Source: Streptomyces canus
Lineage (GTDB): Bacteria; Actinomycetota; Actinomycetes; Streptomycetales; Streptomycetaceae
Length of the DNA stretch: 64,000 nucleotides
Assembly: GCF_001514145.1 (NCBI RefSeq)
Contig: NZ_KQ948663.1
Location: forward strand, 382,482 to 446,481
Direction: 5' to 3'
The notes under the pieces are model-generated. The model made no database searches and was not told the origin of the DNA. It saw only the letters and a list, made by a program, of their open reading frames with translations. Of this stretch, positions 16,947 through 25,998 are shown piece after piece. Position 1 is the stretch's first letter; every line of letters starts with the position of its first letter. The translations under genes and the position numbers were made by a program.

Positions 16947-17746
16947 ACCTGTGGCGGTGGGGCGTGCTCGGCCTCGCCGGGCTGTACTTCCTGGTGCCGC
17001 TCGCCGCGTCCGTCGTCTTCACCGTCGACGTGCCCGGCCAGGGGATCACCTTCGACGCCTACACACAGATCTTCTCCACCGACGGTTTCGTCTCCAGCCT
17101 GCTGCTCTCGCTGGAGCTGGCCCTCGCCACCATCGCCGTCGTCCTGCTGCTGATGGTGCCCGCGATGGTCGCGCTGCGGCTCGGCGCGCCCCGGCTCAGG
17201 CCGTTCGTCGAGGTGGTGTGCTCGCTGCCGCTGGTCGTCCCGCCGATCGCGTTCGTCGCCGGCCTCGGCACGGTTCTCAAGTGGGGGCCCGACCACCTCT
17301 CCCGCACCCCGCTGTTCGAGACCTTCGTGGCGATCCAGAACCCGGACTTCCCCTTCGTCCTGGTCCTGGCCTACGTCGTGATGGCGCTGCCGTTCGTGTA
17401 CCGGGCACTGGACGCCGGGCTCCGCGCCGTCGACATCCGCACCCTCGTGGAGGCCGCCCGCAGCTGCGGTGCCGGCTGGCCGCAGGCCCTCGTCCAGGCC
17501 GTGCTGCCCAATCTGCGCGGCGCCCTGCTCAACGCCTCCTTCCTCACGCTGGCCCTGGTGCTCGGCGAGTTCACCGTGGCCCAGCTCCTGGGCTTCCGGC
17601 CCTTCGCCGTGTGGATCGTCAACGTCAGCGGCTCGCAGGCCCAGTTGTCCGTCGCCGTGTCCGTGCTCAGCCTGCTCGTGACGTGGGTGCTGCTCCTCGT
17701 CCTGGCCGGCTTCGGCGGCCGTACCCGTACTACTTCCCGGGGATGA
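16934..17746 (+). CDS. ABC importer permease 2
   Basis: 270 aa, six helices. The EAA loop is at about 175-195 (LVEAARSCGAGWPQALVQAVLP). It overlaps permease 1 by 13 bp and has a strong GGAGGAG seven bases before ATG 16934. The second, non-identical permease makes a heterodimeric channel. Confidence 0.9.
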   Translation: MARLNLWRWGVLGLAGLYFLVPLAASVVFTVDVPGQGITFDAYTQIFSTDGFVSSLLLSLELALATIAVVLLLMVPAMVALRLGAPRLRPFVEVVCSLPLVVPPIAFVAGLGTVLKWGPDHLSRTPLFETFVAIQNPDFPFVLVLAYVVMALPFVYRALDAGLRAVDIRTLVEAARSCGAGWPQALVQAVLPNLRGALLNASFLTLALVLGEFTVAQLLGFRPFAVWIVNVSGSQAQLSVAVSVLSLLVTWVLLLVLAGFGGRTRTTSRG

Positions 17747-17749
17747 TCC

Positions 17750-18799
17750 ATGCTTGATACAGCGGCAACCGTCGAATTCCGTGGGATCAGGCGGGAGTTC
17801 GGCCCGACCGTCGCCCTCGACGGCCTCGACCTGACCGTCCAGCCCGGTGAGCTCGTCGCCCTGCTCGGTCCGTCCGGCTGCGGCAAGACCACCGCGCTCA
17901 GGATGCTCGCCGGCTTCGAACACCCCGACTCGGGGGAAGTGCTGGTGGACGGCGAGGACGTCACCCGGGTCCCGGCCCACCGCCGGGACGCCGGGATGGT
18001 CTTCCAGTCGTACAGCCTCTTCCCGCATCTCGACGCGCTCGACAATGTGGCCTTCGGACTGCGGATGCGCAAGGTCCGGACGGCCGAACGACGGTCCCGG
18101 GCCGCCGAGTTGCTGGACCTGGTCGGTCTCGCCGAGAAGGGCGGGCAGTTTCCGCACCAGCTCTCCGGCGGTCAGCAGCAGCGGGTCGCGCTCGCCCGGG
18201 CGCTCGCCCTGCGCCCTCGCGTGCTGCTGCTCGACGAGCCGTTGTCGGCGCTGGACGCCAAGGTGCGGCTCACCCTGCGCGAGGAGATCCGGCGGCTCCA
18301 GCAGGAGCTCGGCATCACCACACTGTTCGTCACCCACGACCAGGAGGAGGCCCTGTCCATGGCGGACCGGGTCGCCGTGATGCACGCCGGGAAGCTCGAA
18401 CAGTGCGCGGCGCCGAGCGAGTTGTACGGCCGCCCCGCCACCGCCTTCGTCGCCGAGTTCGTCGGCACGATGAGCCGGATCCCGGGACGCCTCGCCGACG
18501 GCACGGTCGACGTGCTCGGGCAGCGGCTGCCGGTCGACGGCCCGGTGCCGTCCGCGACCGAGATCGACGTGCTGGTACGGCCGGAAGCCGTGCGCGTACG
18601 GGCCGAGGCCGACGGGAAGTCACGCGTGGTCGCCACGTCCTTCCTGGGCGCGGCCGTCCGCGTCACCGTCCGGCTCGCCGACGGCTCCGCCGTGAAGGCC
18701 GATCTGCCCGCGCACGAGGCCGCCGAGCTCACAGCGGGCGCCGCGGTGAGCGTGTCGCTGCCGGAACGGCCGGTGCTCGTGGCCGAACGTACGTCCTGA
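17750..18799 (+). CDS. ABC importer ATP-binding protein
   Basis: 349 aa. Walker A GPSGCGKTT (40-48), Q-loop in MVFQSYSL (84-91), signature LSGGQQQR (138-145), Walker B VLLLDEP (158-164) and the switch His (FVTHDQEEAL) are all intact. A TOBE-type C-terminal domain (about 280-345) is typical of the PotA/FbpC/PhnT class. It starts 3 bp after permease 2. Confidence 0.93.
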   Translation: MLDTAATVEFRGIRREFGPTVALDGLDLTVQPGELVALLGPSGCGKTTALRMLAGFEHPDSGEVLVDGEDVTRVPAHRRDAGMVFQSYSLFPHLDALDNVAFGLRMRKVRTAERRSRAAELLDLVGLAEKGGQFPHQLSGGQQQRVALARALALRPRVLLLDEPLSALDAKVRLTLREEIRRLQQELGITTLFVTHDQEEALSMADRVAVMHAGKLEQCAAPSELYGRPATAFVAEFVGTMSRIPGRLADGTVDVLGQRLPVDGPVPSATEIDVLVRPEAVRVRAEADGKSRVVATSFLGAAVRVTVRLADGSAVKADLPAHEAAELTAGAAVSVSLPERPVLVAERTS

Positions 18800-18819
18800 T
18801 CTTCCAGAAAGAGGCACCC

Positions 18820-20226
18820 GTGAACCGACTCCCGCTCCAGGCCGTCCTGTTCGACATGGACGGCACGCTCGTCGACACCGAGCGGCTGTGGTGGGAGGCG
18901 GTGGAGCAGGTCGCCGGACGGGCCCTGACCGAGGCCGACCGGCCCGAGGTGCTCGGCCGCCCGGTCGAGTACACCGCCGCCTGGCTGGCCGCGATCACGG
19001 GCACGGTGGCCGCGGACCTCGCCGAGACCCTCCACCGGGAGTTCGCGGACCGCGTCCGCACCGGCATCGTGCCCCGCCCCGGCGCCCTCGCCCTGCTCGA
19101 CGCCCTGGCCCGCGAGGGCGTCCCCACGGCTCTGGTGACCGCGTCCCCCCGGGCCGTCGCCGACACCGTGCTCGACGCGCTCGGCGCCGAGCGCTTCGCG
19201 GTCTCCGTCACCGCCGACGACACGCCCCACACCAAGCCGGCCCCCGACCCCTACCTCGCCGCGTGCCGGGCGCTCGGCGTCGATCCGGCGGTCTGCGTGG
19301 CCGTGGAGGACACGGAGACCGGCGTCGCCTCGGCGGAAGCGGCGGGCTGCGCGGTGCTCGCGGTGCCCTCGCTCGCCCCCATCGAGGCCGCGCCCGGCCG
19401 GACCGTACTGGCCAGCCTGGAGGGCGTCACCGTCGACAGGCTCCGCTCCCTGCTGCCGTACCGGCTCCGCGTGATGACCTGGAACCTCTGGTACGGCGGC
19501 ACCAAGGTCCGCGACCACCGGGCCAAGCAGCTCAAGGCCATCGCGGAGACCGACGTGGACGTGGTCGGGCTCCAGGAGACGTACGGCGCCGCCGCCGGGG
19601 AACTCGCCGAGGCGCTCGGCTGGCACCACCACAGCGCGGGACCGAACCTCGGCATCATCAGCCGGCTCCCGATCACGGCCGTGCTGGGCGACCCGGACGT
19701 CGGCTTCTACGGGGCCGCCGGGGCCCGGATCGCCGTAGGGGATCAGGAGGTCGAGGTCTGGACGGCCCACCTCGACGCCGAGCACTACGGGCCCTACGAG
19801 TCCGAGCCGCTCGCCCATGAGGAGGTGCGCACCGGGCAGATGCGGGACACCCTGCGCCGGATCTCGGACGCGGTGCCCGTCGTCCTCGTCGGCGACTTCA
19901 ACAGCCCCTCCCACGTGGATCGGCCGGATGTCGCGTGGCCGGTGACGAAGGCGGCGGAGGAGGCGGGCCTCGGGGACTCCTTCCGGCAGGCCCGTCCCGA
20001 TGCCGTACGGGACCCGGGCCACACCTGGTCGCCGGTGCACGCGCACCCGGAGCCGCAGGACCGGATCGACTTCGTCCTGCACCGCGGCCTGCGGGTGCTC
20101 CACTCCCGCACGTACGTCAGCGGCACCCCGCGGACCTGGCCGGACGTCGAGGACAACGACTGGCCGTCCGACCACGCCGCGGTGATCACCACATTTTCGC
20201 TGGGCAGCGGGCCCGGGACTGTCTAA
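18820..20226 (+). CDS. Fused HAD phosphatase and DNase I-like (EEP) phosphodiesterase
   Basis: 468 aa carrying two complete hydrolase domains in one uninterrupted frame. Residues 1-212 are a HAD phosphatase with nucleophile/acid D12 and D14 (FDMDGTLVDT), the Thr/Ser of VTAS, K139 (HTKPAPD) and D164 (VEDTETG). Residues 215-460 are an endonuclease/exonuclease/phosphatase domain with N222 (TWNLWYGG), E253 (LQE), GDFN (358-361) and SDH (450-452). No signal peptide, so it acts in the cytoplasm on imported material. GTG 18820 follows AGAGG, 21 bp after the ATPase gene. Likely two-step diester-to-phosphate cleavage; substrate unknown. Confidence 0.88.
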   Translation: MNRLPLQAVLFDMDGTLVDTERLWWEAVEQVAGRALTEADRPEVLGRPVEYTAAWLAAITGTVAADLAETLHREFADRVRTGIVPRPGALALLDALAREGVPTALVTASPRAVADTVLDALGAERFAVSVTADDTPHTKPAPDPYLAACRALGVDPAVCVAVEDTETGVASAEAAGCAVLAVPSLAPIEAAPGRTVLASLEGVTVDRLRSLLPYRLRVMTWNLWYGGTKVRDHRAKQLKAIAETDVDVVGLQETYGAAAGELAEALGWHHHSAGPNLGIISRLPITAVLGDPDVGFYGAAGARIAVGDQEVEVWTAHLDAEHYGPYESEPLAHEEVRTGQMRDTLRRISDAVPVVLVGDFNSPSHVDRPDVAWPVTKAAEEAGLGDSFRQARPDAVRDPGHTWSPVHAHPEPQDRIDFVLHRGLRVLHSRTYVSGTPRTWPDVEDNDWPSDHAAVITTFSLGSGPGTV

Positions 20227-20331
20227 CATCGGTGCCATGACCTGGCGACATTGATCCACCAGCCGTGCCTCCCGAGGGCCGCCTCGGACGCCGTACCGAC
20301 GACGTCCGAACCGCCCTTCCGGGAAGGCCTC

Positions 20332-21551
20332 ATGACACTCTCACCCGCACGTGTGCCCGCGACCGGCGTCCGCCGGCTGACGACCACGCTGTACGGCTAC
20401 GCGTTCCTCGACGACCTCGTCCTGCTCTACCCGGTGTACGCGCTGCTGTTCGCCGACACCGGCCTGCCGCTCTGGCAGATCTCCTCGCTCTTCGCCCTGT
20501 GGTCGATCACGGCCGTCGTCCTCGAGGTGCCCTCCGGCGCCTGGGCCGACACCGTCTCGCGACGCAGACTGCTGTGGATCGGCCCGCTGCTCACGGCCGT
20601 CGGCTTCACGCTGTGGGTGAGCGTCCCGTCGTACGGGGCCTTCGCGGTGGGCTTCATGCTGTGGGGTGCCGGAGGCGCGCTCGGGTCCGGCGCCCTGGAA
20701 GCCCTCGTGTACGACGAGCTGGAGCGGCTCGGGGCCGCCGAGCGGTACGCGCGCGTGATGGGGCGGACCCGGGCCGCCCGTCTGCTGGCCACGGTCGTGG
20801 CGATGGGTCTCGCCGGGCCGGTCCTCGCGCTGGGCGGTTACGAGGCCGTGGGCGCGGCCAGCGTCCTGGCCTGTCTGCTGGCCGCGGTGACGGCGACCCG
20901 GCTGCCGGAACACCGGGTGCCGGCCGAGAAGGGCAGCACGCGCTGGGCGGCGACCCTGCGGGCCGGGGCCGCCGAGGCCCGTGGGGACCGGGCCGTCCGG
21001 GGCGCCCTGCTGCTGGTCCCGGCCGTCGCCGCGGTGTGGGGCGCGCTCGACGAGTACGTCTCGCTGCTGATCCGCGACCTCGGCGTGGCCGACGCGACCG
21101 TGCCCTACCTGGTCCTGCTGGTCTGGGCGATCGTCACCGTCGGCAGCCTGTTCGCCGGGCCGGCCGAGCGCCTGGGCACCCGGGGCCTCGCCGCCCTGAT
21201 CGCGGCCGCCGCACTCGCCCTGGCCGTGGGCGCCGGGGTCCGCACCCCGCCGGCATCGTCCTCGTGGGCCTCGCCTTCGCGGGCTTCCAGCTGGCCGAGG
21301 TGCTCGCCGACGTCCGGCTCCAGCACCGCATCGACGACGCCCGCCGGGCCACGCTGACCTCGGTGGCGAGCCTGGGCACGGAACTGGTCACGGTCGCCGT
21401 GTTCGGTGTGTACACCCTGCTCGGGGCGTCCCTGGCGCACAGCACGGTGTTCGTGATCCTCTCGCTGCCGTACCTCGTGACGGCGCTGATGCTGGGCCGG
21501 GGCGGCGGCGCGCGCAACGAATCGCCGGGGGACCGCCCACGCACGCAATGA
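20332..21551 (+). pseudogene. MFS transporter with a one-base frameshift near 21245
   Basis: The first frame gives an MFS N-terminal half (YGYAFLDDLVLLYPVYALLF, EVPSGAWADTVSRRRLL) up to about residue 303. At the CCCC run 21245-21248 the protein-like reading moves to the next frame (AGIVLVGLAFAGFQLAEVL), which continues to 21551. One extra C would restore a single reading frame of about 406 residues with about 12 helices, the normal size. ATG 20332 has GGAAGG four bases upstream. It may be a genuine pseudogene, a phase-variable tract or a sequencing error. Confidence 0.85.
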
Positions 21552-21584
21552 AACGCTTACCGGCGCGCAACGGCTCCTCCTTGT

Positions 21585-21660
21585 CCGCCCCGGTGAGCCG
21601 CCCGTACCGTCTAGGTGGCCCCTCTCTGTGGCCCCCACAACCACCTTCCGCCCCGGTGAG
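21585..21660 (+). repeat. Repeated 13-mer before davA
   Basis: CCGCCCCGGTGAG occurs exactly at 21585-21597 and 21648-21660. The second copy supplies the GGTGAGG ribosome site of davA. This may be a duplicated leader segment; nothing else is implied. Confidence 0.5.
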
Positions 21661-21668
21661 GATCACGC

Positions 21669-22457
21669 ATGCGCACCGCCCTGCTCCAGAGCTCCGGCCG
21701 CCCCGGCTCCGTCGAGGGGAACCTCAAGGTCCTCGACGAGGCCGCGGGCCGGGCCGCCGCCGCGGGCGCCGCGCTGCTGGCCGCGCCGGAGATGTTCCTC
21801 ACCGGGTACGCGATCGGCGACGACATCGCCCGCCTCGCCGAACCGGCCGACGGCGACTCCGCGGACACGGTCGCGGAGATCGCCGAGCGGCACGGGATCG
21901 CGATCGCGTACGGCTATCCCGAACGCGTCTCCGACGTGGTCCACAACTCCGCCCAGCTGATCTCCGCCGACGGTGTCCGTCTCGCGAACTACCGCAAGAC
22001 CCACCTCTTCGGCTGCTTCGAGCGCGACCACTTCGAGCCCGGTGAACAGCCGGTGGTCCAGGCGGAGCTGGGCGGACTCACCGTCGGCCTCATGATCTGC
22101 TACGACGTCGAGTTCCCGGAGAACGTCCGCGCCCACGCCCTGGCCGGCACCGACCTCCTCCTCGTGCCGACGGCCCAGATGCACCCGTTCCAGTTCGTCG
22201 CCGAGTCCCTCGTGCCGGTGCGGGCCTGGGAGAGCCAGATGTACGTCGCCTACGTCAACCGGGTCGGTCAGGAAGGGGAGTTCGACTTCGTCGGGCTCTC
22301 CACGCTGGCCGGCCCCGACGGGGTGGCCCGGGCCCGCGCCGGACACGGCGAGGAGCTGGTGTTCGCCGACGCCGACCCCGTCCTGCTGGCCGCCTCCCGT
22401 GCGGCGAACCCGTATCTGACGGACCGTCGGCCCGGCCTCTACGGGTCCCTCGTCTGA
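21669..22457 (+). CDS. davA: 5-aminovaleramide amidohydrolase-like nitrilase-superfamily enzyme (DavA)
   Basis: 262 aa, the DavA size. The nitrilase triad is E41 (PEMFLTGY), K110 (NYRKTHLFG) and C144 (MICYDVEFPEN). It hydrolyses 5-aminopentanamide to 5-aminovalerate in lysine catabolism; the region around the triad and the C-terminal PYLTD resemble my recollection of Pseudomonas DavA closely. GGTGAGG precedes the ATG. davB follows at 55 bp, the natural pathway pairing, which supports the call. The specificity is inferred from family and pairing, not from a substrate-binding residue. Confidence 0.8.
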   Translation: MRTALLQSSGRPGSVEGNLKVLDEAAGRAAAAGAALLAAPEMFLTGYAIGDDIARLAEPADGDSADTVAEIAERHGIAIAYGYPERVSDVVHNSAQLISADGVRLANYRKTHLFGCFERDHFEPGEQPVVQAELGGLTVGLMICYDVEFPENVRAHALAGTDLLLVPTAQMHPFQFVAESLVPVRAWESQMYVAYVNRVGQEGEFDFVGLSTLAGPDGVARARAGHGEELVFADADPVLLAASRAANPYLTDRRPGLYGSLV

Positions 22458-22511
22458 CGCTCGAACCACCCTCATCGCTTCACCCTCGTCGCTTCAAGGA
22501 GTCCGTACCCC

Positions 22512-24212
22512 ATGACGTCCACCGTGCCCAACGCCGTCGAGCACGCAGACGCGCAGCAGCCGCCGATCACCATGTTCGGGCCGGACTTCCCGTACGCCTA
22601 CGACGACTTCCTCGCCCACCCGGCGGGCCTCGGTCAGATACCGGCGACCGAGCACGGCACCGAGGTCGCGGTGATCGGCGGCGGTCTCTCCGGCATCGTG
22701 GCCGCGTACGAGCTGATGAAGATGGGTCTCAAGCCGGTGGTGTACGAGGCCGACCGGATCGGCGGGCGGCTGCGGACCGTCGGCTTCGAGGGCCAGGGCA
22801 CCCAGGGACTCACCGCCGAGATGGGCGCGATGCGCTTCCCGCCCTCCTCGACGGCGCTCCAGCACTACATCGACCTCGTCGGCCTGGAGACCCGTCCCTT
22901 CCCCAACCCCCTCGCGGAGGCGACCCCCTCGACGGTCGTCGACCTCAAGGGCGAGTCCCACTACGCCGAGACGATCGCCGATCTCCCGCAGGTCTACCGC
23001 GATGTCGCCGAGGCCTGGAACAGGTGCCTCGAAGAGGGCGCCGACTTCACCGACATGAACCGGGCCCTGCGCGAGCGGGACGTGCCGCGCATCCGCGAGA
23101 TCTGGGCACGGCTCGTCGAGAAGCTCGACAACCAGACCTTCTACGGCTTCCTCTGCGACTCCGAGGCGTTCAGGTCCTTCCGCCACCGCGAGATCTTCGG
23201 CCAGGTCGGCTTCGGCACCGGCGGCTGGGACACCGACTTCCCCAACTCCATCCTGGAGATCCTGCGCGTCGTCTACACCGAGGCCGACGACCACCACCGG
23301 GGCATCGTCGGCGGCTCCCAGCAGCTCCCGCTGCGCCTGTGGGCGCGGGAGCCGGAGAAGATCGTGCACTGGGCCCAGGGCACCTCGCTCGCGACACTGC
23401 ACCAGGACGGCGAGCCCCGCCCGGCGGTCACCCGTCTGCACCGCACGGCCGGCAACCGGATCACCGTGACGGACGCGCGAGGCGACATCCGCACCTACGC
23501 GGCGGCGATCTTCACCGCCCAGTCCTGGATGCTGCTCTCCAAGATCGCCTGCGACGACTCGCTGTTCCCTATCGACCACTGGACGGCGATCGAGCGCACC
23601 CACTACATGGAGTCGTCGAAGCTCTTCGTGCCGGTCGACCGCCCGTTCTGGCTGGACAAGGACGAGGTCACCGGACGTGACGTCATGTCGATGACCCTCA
23701 CCGACCGTATGACGCGCGGAACCTACCTCCTCGACGACGGCCCGGACCGGCCCGCCGTCATCTGCCTTTCCTACACCTGGTGCGACGACAGCCTGAAGTG
23801 GCTCCCGCTGTCCGCGAACGAGCGGATGGAGGTCATGCTGAAGTCGCTCGGCGAGATCTATCCCAAGGTCGACATCAGGAAGCACGTCATCGGCAACCCG
23901 GTGACCGTCTCCTGGGAGAACGAGCCCTACTTCATGGGCGCGTTCAAGGCCAACCTGCCCGGCCACTACCGTTACCAGCGGCGCCTGTTCACGCACTTCA
24001 TGCAGGACGGCCTGCCCGAGGACAAGCGGGGCATCTTCCTCGCAGGCGACGACATCTCCTGGACGGCCGGCTGGGCCGAGGGCGCGATCCAGACCGCGCT
24101 GAACGCGGTCTGGGGCGTCATGCACCACTTCGGCGGCGAGACCGACGCGACCAACCCGGGTCCGGGGGACGTGTACGACGAGATCGCGCCGGTCGAACTC
24201 CCCGAGGACTAG
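22512..24212 (+). CDS. davB: Lysine 2-monooxygenase-like flavin amine oxidase (DavB)
   Basis: 566 aa. It oxidatively decarboxylates L-lysine to 5-aminopentanamide with FAD and O2. The N-terminal block ITMFGPDFPYAYDDFL followed by HPAGLGQIP is characteristic of DavB and absent from ordinary monoamine oxidases. The FAD dinucleotide site is AVIGGGLSGIVAAYEL (about 56-71); GGRLR follows. The C-terminal FAD segment has AGDDISWTAGWAEGAIQTALNAVWG. An AAGGAG lies 11 bases before the ATG. The end overlaps the convergent LLM gene. Tryptophan or phenylalanine 2-monooxygenase is the alternative but less likely. Confidence 0.82.
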   Translation: MTSTVPNAVEHADAQQPPITMFGPDFPYAYDDFLAHPAGLGQIPATEHGTEVAVIGGGLSGIVAAYELMKMGLKPVVYEADRIGGRLRTVGFEGQGTQGLTAEMGAMRFPPSSTALQHYIDLVGLETRPFPNPLAEATPSTVVDLKGESHYAETIADLPQVYRDVAEAWNRCLEEGADFTDMNRALRERDVPRIREIWARLVEKLDNQTFYGFLCDSEAFRSFRHREIFGQVGFGTGGWDTDFPNSILEILRVVYTEADDHHRGIVGGSQQLPLRLWAREPEKIVHWAQGTSLATLHQDGEPRPAVTRLHRTAGNRITVTDARGDIRTYAAAIFTAQSWMLLSKIACDDSLFPIDHWTAIERTHYMESSKLFVPVDRPFWLDKDEVTGRDVMSMTLTDRMTRGTYLLDDGPDRPAVICLSYTWCDDSLKWLPLSANERMEVMLKSLGEIYPKVDIRKHVIGNPVTVSWENEPYFMGAFKANLPGHYRYQRRLFTHFMQDGLPEDKRGIFLAGDDISWTAGWAEGAIQTALNAVWGVMHHFGGETDATNPGPGDVYDEIAPVELPED

Positions 24213-25140
24213 ACCCCGGCGGCGCGTGCCTGCTCGTACAGCTCGGCGGCGACGTCCTTGAGCTCCTGGGCGTCCCGTGTCCCGCCCTGGAGGTCGAAGA
24301 AGAACTCCTCGAGACCGATTCCGGCATGTGCGACGAGGTCCTCCACCATCTGATCGACGCTGCCCTGGAAGGGGGCCCGGTCCGGGCCGTCGTACGCCTT
24401 CGGGGTGTACTGCGCGTTCACCCGGACCGATGTCCGGATCGGTCGGGTACGGCCGCGCTCGGCGGCGAGGTCGCGCAACTGGCTCCACTCCTGGGCGAGT
24501 TGCCGATGCCCGGCCATGGCGATGGGCATCCAGCCGTCGGCCCGGTCGACCAGCCGGAGCATCGCCTTCTGGCTGAAGGAGGGCAGCAGGACCGGGATGG
24601 GACGGGCCGGCTTGGGGCCCACCGCGGCCGAGGCGATCCGCGTGTGGCGGCCCTCGTACCGCACCGGGTCCGGGCCCCAGACGGCCCGGCAGACGTCGAT
24701 GATCTCGTCCAGGATCCGGCCGCGCTCGGCGAAGGGGCCCACGCCTGCGGCCGCGTACTCGTCCGTCGACCAGCCCGTGCCGAGGCCCGCCACGATCCGG
24801 CCGCCGCTCGCCGCGTCCAACGTGGCGAGGGCCTTGGCCAGGTGGAACGGGCCGTGCAGCGGGGCCACCAGGACACTGGTGCCGAGCTCCGCCCGCTCGG
24901 TCGCTGTGACGGCCAGCGTCAGTGTGACCAGGGGCTCCGGGACAGCGCGGTAGTGGTCGGGCCAGGGGACTCCCTCCATGCCGCCGAGGCCCTGCGTCGG
25001 GGGATCCGGGAACAGCGCGCGTTCGTAGCCCAGAGACTCTCGTAGCCGATCCGCTCGGCGGTGCGCGCCACGTCGGGCACGTCACGTCCGAGGTCGTACT
25101 GCCGTGCTTGGGGAAGGCTCAGGCCCAGTCGGATGGCCAT
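24209..25140 (-). pseudogene. LLM-class F420-dependent oxidoreductase with a one-base frameshift near 25027
   Basis: The reading frame from ATG 25140 begins as a typical luciferase-like (LLM) enzyme: MAIRLGLSLPQARQYD then TAERIGYESLW. At about 25027 the protein-like reading moves to another frame (continuing into MEGVPWPDHYRAVPEPL and GLGTGWSTDEYAAAGVG) to the stop at 24209. Inserting one base between 25027 and 25028 restores about 310 residues, the normal length. The intact family uses coenzyme F420. The deletion is within 4 kb of the MFS frameshift. Confidence 0.85.
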
Positions 25141-25213
25141 GCGTACGCTCCTTTGCGTCGGGTCGCATCGAGCGGTTCACCGGCCAACGTAACCCGGGCG
25201 CACGTGAGTTGGG

Positions 25214-25900
25214 TCAGTCCGGCAACGGAGTGAGCAGCATGCGTCCCGCGAATCCCACCGCCGTGTCCAAGCGCTCGGTGAACTCCTCCGCCACGTCGGG
25301 CAGTCCGCGCAGCGCCCACAGGGCCCGCGCCGCGGTCCAGGTGGCCTCGCGGGCGCGCTCCAGGCTCCAGGCGCCGAGCAGATGCGTGAGCGGATCGGCG
25401 ATCTGCAGGAGGTCGGGGCCCGGCATCAGATCTTCGCGGATGCGCTCCTCCAGCGAGACGAGGAGATCACCCACGCGGTCGAACTCGTCCTCCACGTCGG
25501 CTGGTTCGCAGTCGAGGCTACGACAGGTGTCCACGACGGCGAGCGCCAGGTCGTGGCCGATGTGCGCGTTGATGCCCGCGAGCGCGAACTGCAGTGGTCG
25601 TACGCCGGGATGACGGCGGAACTGGAACAGGGGCCGCCAGCAGGCCGGCGGACGGCGTTCGCGGGCGGCCGCGTCCACCGCCGCGAGATAACGCTCGGCG
25701 AACCGCACGTCCAGCGTGATTGCGGCCCGGGCGTCCGGGAACCGGCCTGAGTCGACGCACCGGTCGACCGCCTCGGTGACGGCGAGGTAGACGCGGTTGA
25801 AGACCGCTACGCCGTCCCGGTCGGGCAGGTCCTCCTCCAGGGCGCGCATACGGGAGACGACCGCGTCGAGGGGAGTGGTGAACTGTTCCAATTGCGCCAT
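25214..25900 (-). CDS. DUF5995-like protein of unknown function
   Basis: 228 aa, all-helical, no signal peptide or membrane helix. FRRHPGVRPLQFALAGINAH (about 113-133) is the conserved block of DUF5995 proteins as I recall them; acid residues at 150-180 follow. I know no function. ATG 25900 has no obvious SD. Confidence 0.6.
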   Translation of the reverse strand: MAQLEQFTTPLDAVVSRMRALEEDLPDRDGVAVFNRVYLAVTEAVDRCVDSGRFPDARAAITLDVRFAERYLAAVDAAARERRPPACWRPLFQFRRHPGVRPLQFALAGINAHIGHDLALAVVDTCRSLDCEPADVEDEFDRVGDLLVSLEERIREDLMPGPDLLQIADPLTHLLGAWSLERAREATWTAARALWALRGLPDVAEEFTERLDTAVGFAGRMLLTPLPD

Positions 25901-25998
25901 AACGGCAGGGTCCCAGTCCTAGGCTGGCCGGGGTGCCGGCGGGCCCGACGCTTCCCCATAACGGGGGAACGTGCCCGCCGCGTGAGGGGGACGACAGG

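Noticed and set aside
18820..20226. HAD part as phosphonoacetaldehyde hydrolase (phosphonatase)
   Set aside because: It has ordinary phosphatase features and no visible phosphonatase Lys Schiff-base motif. No 2-AEP transaminase is nearby.
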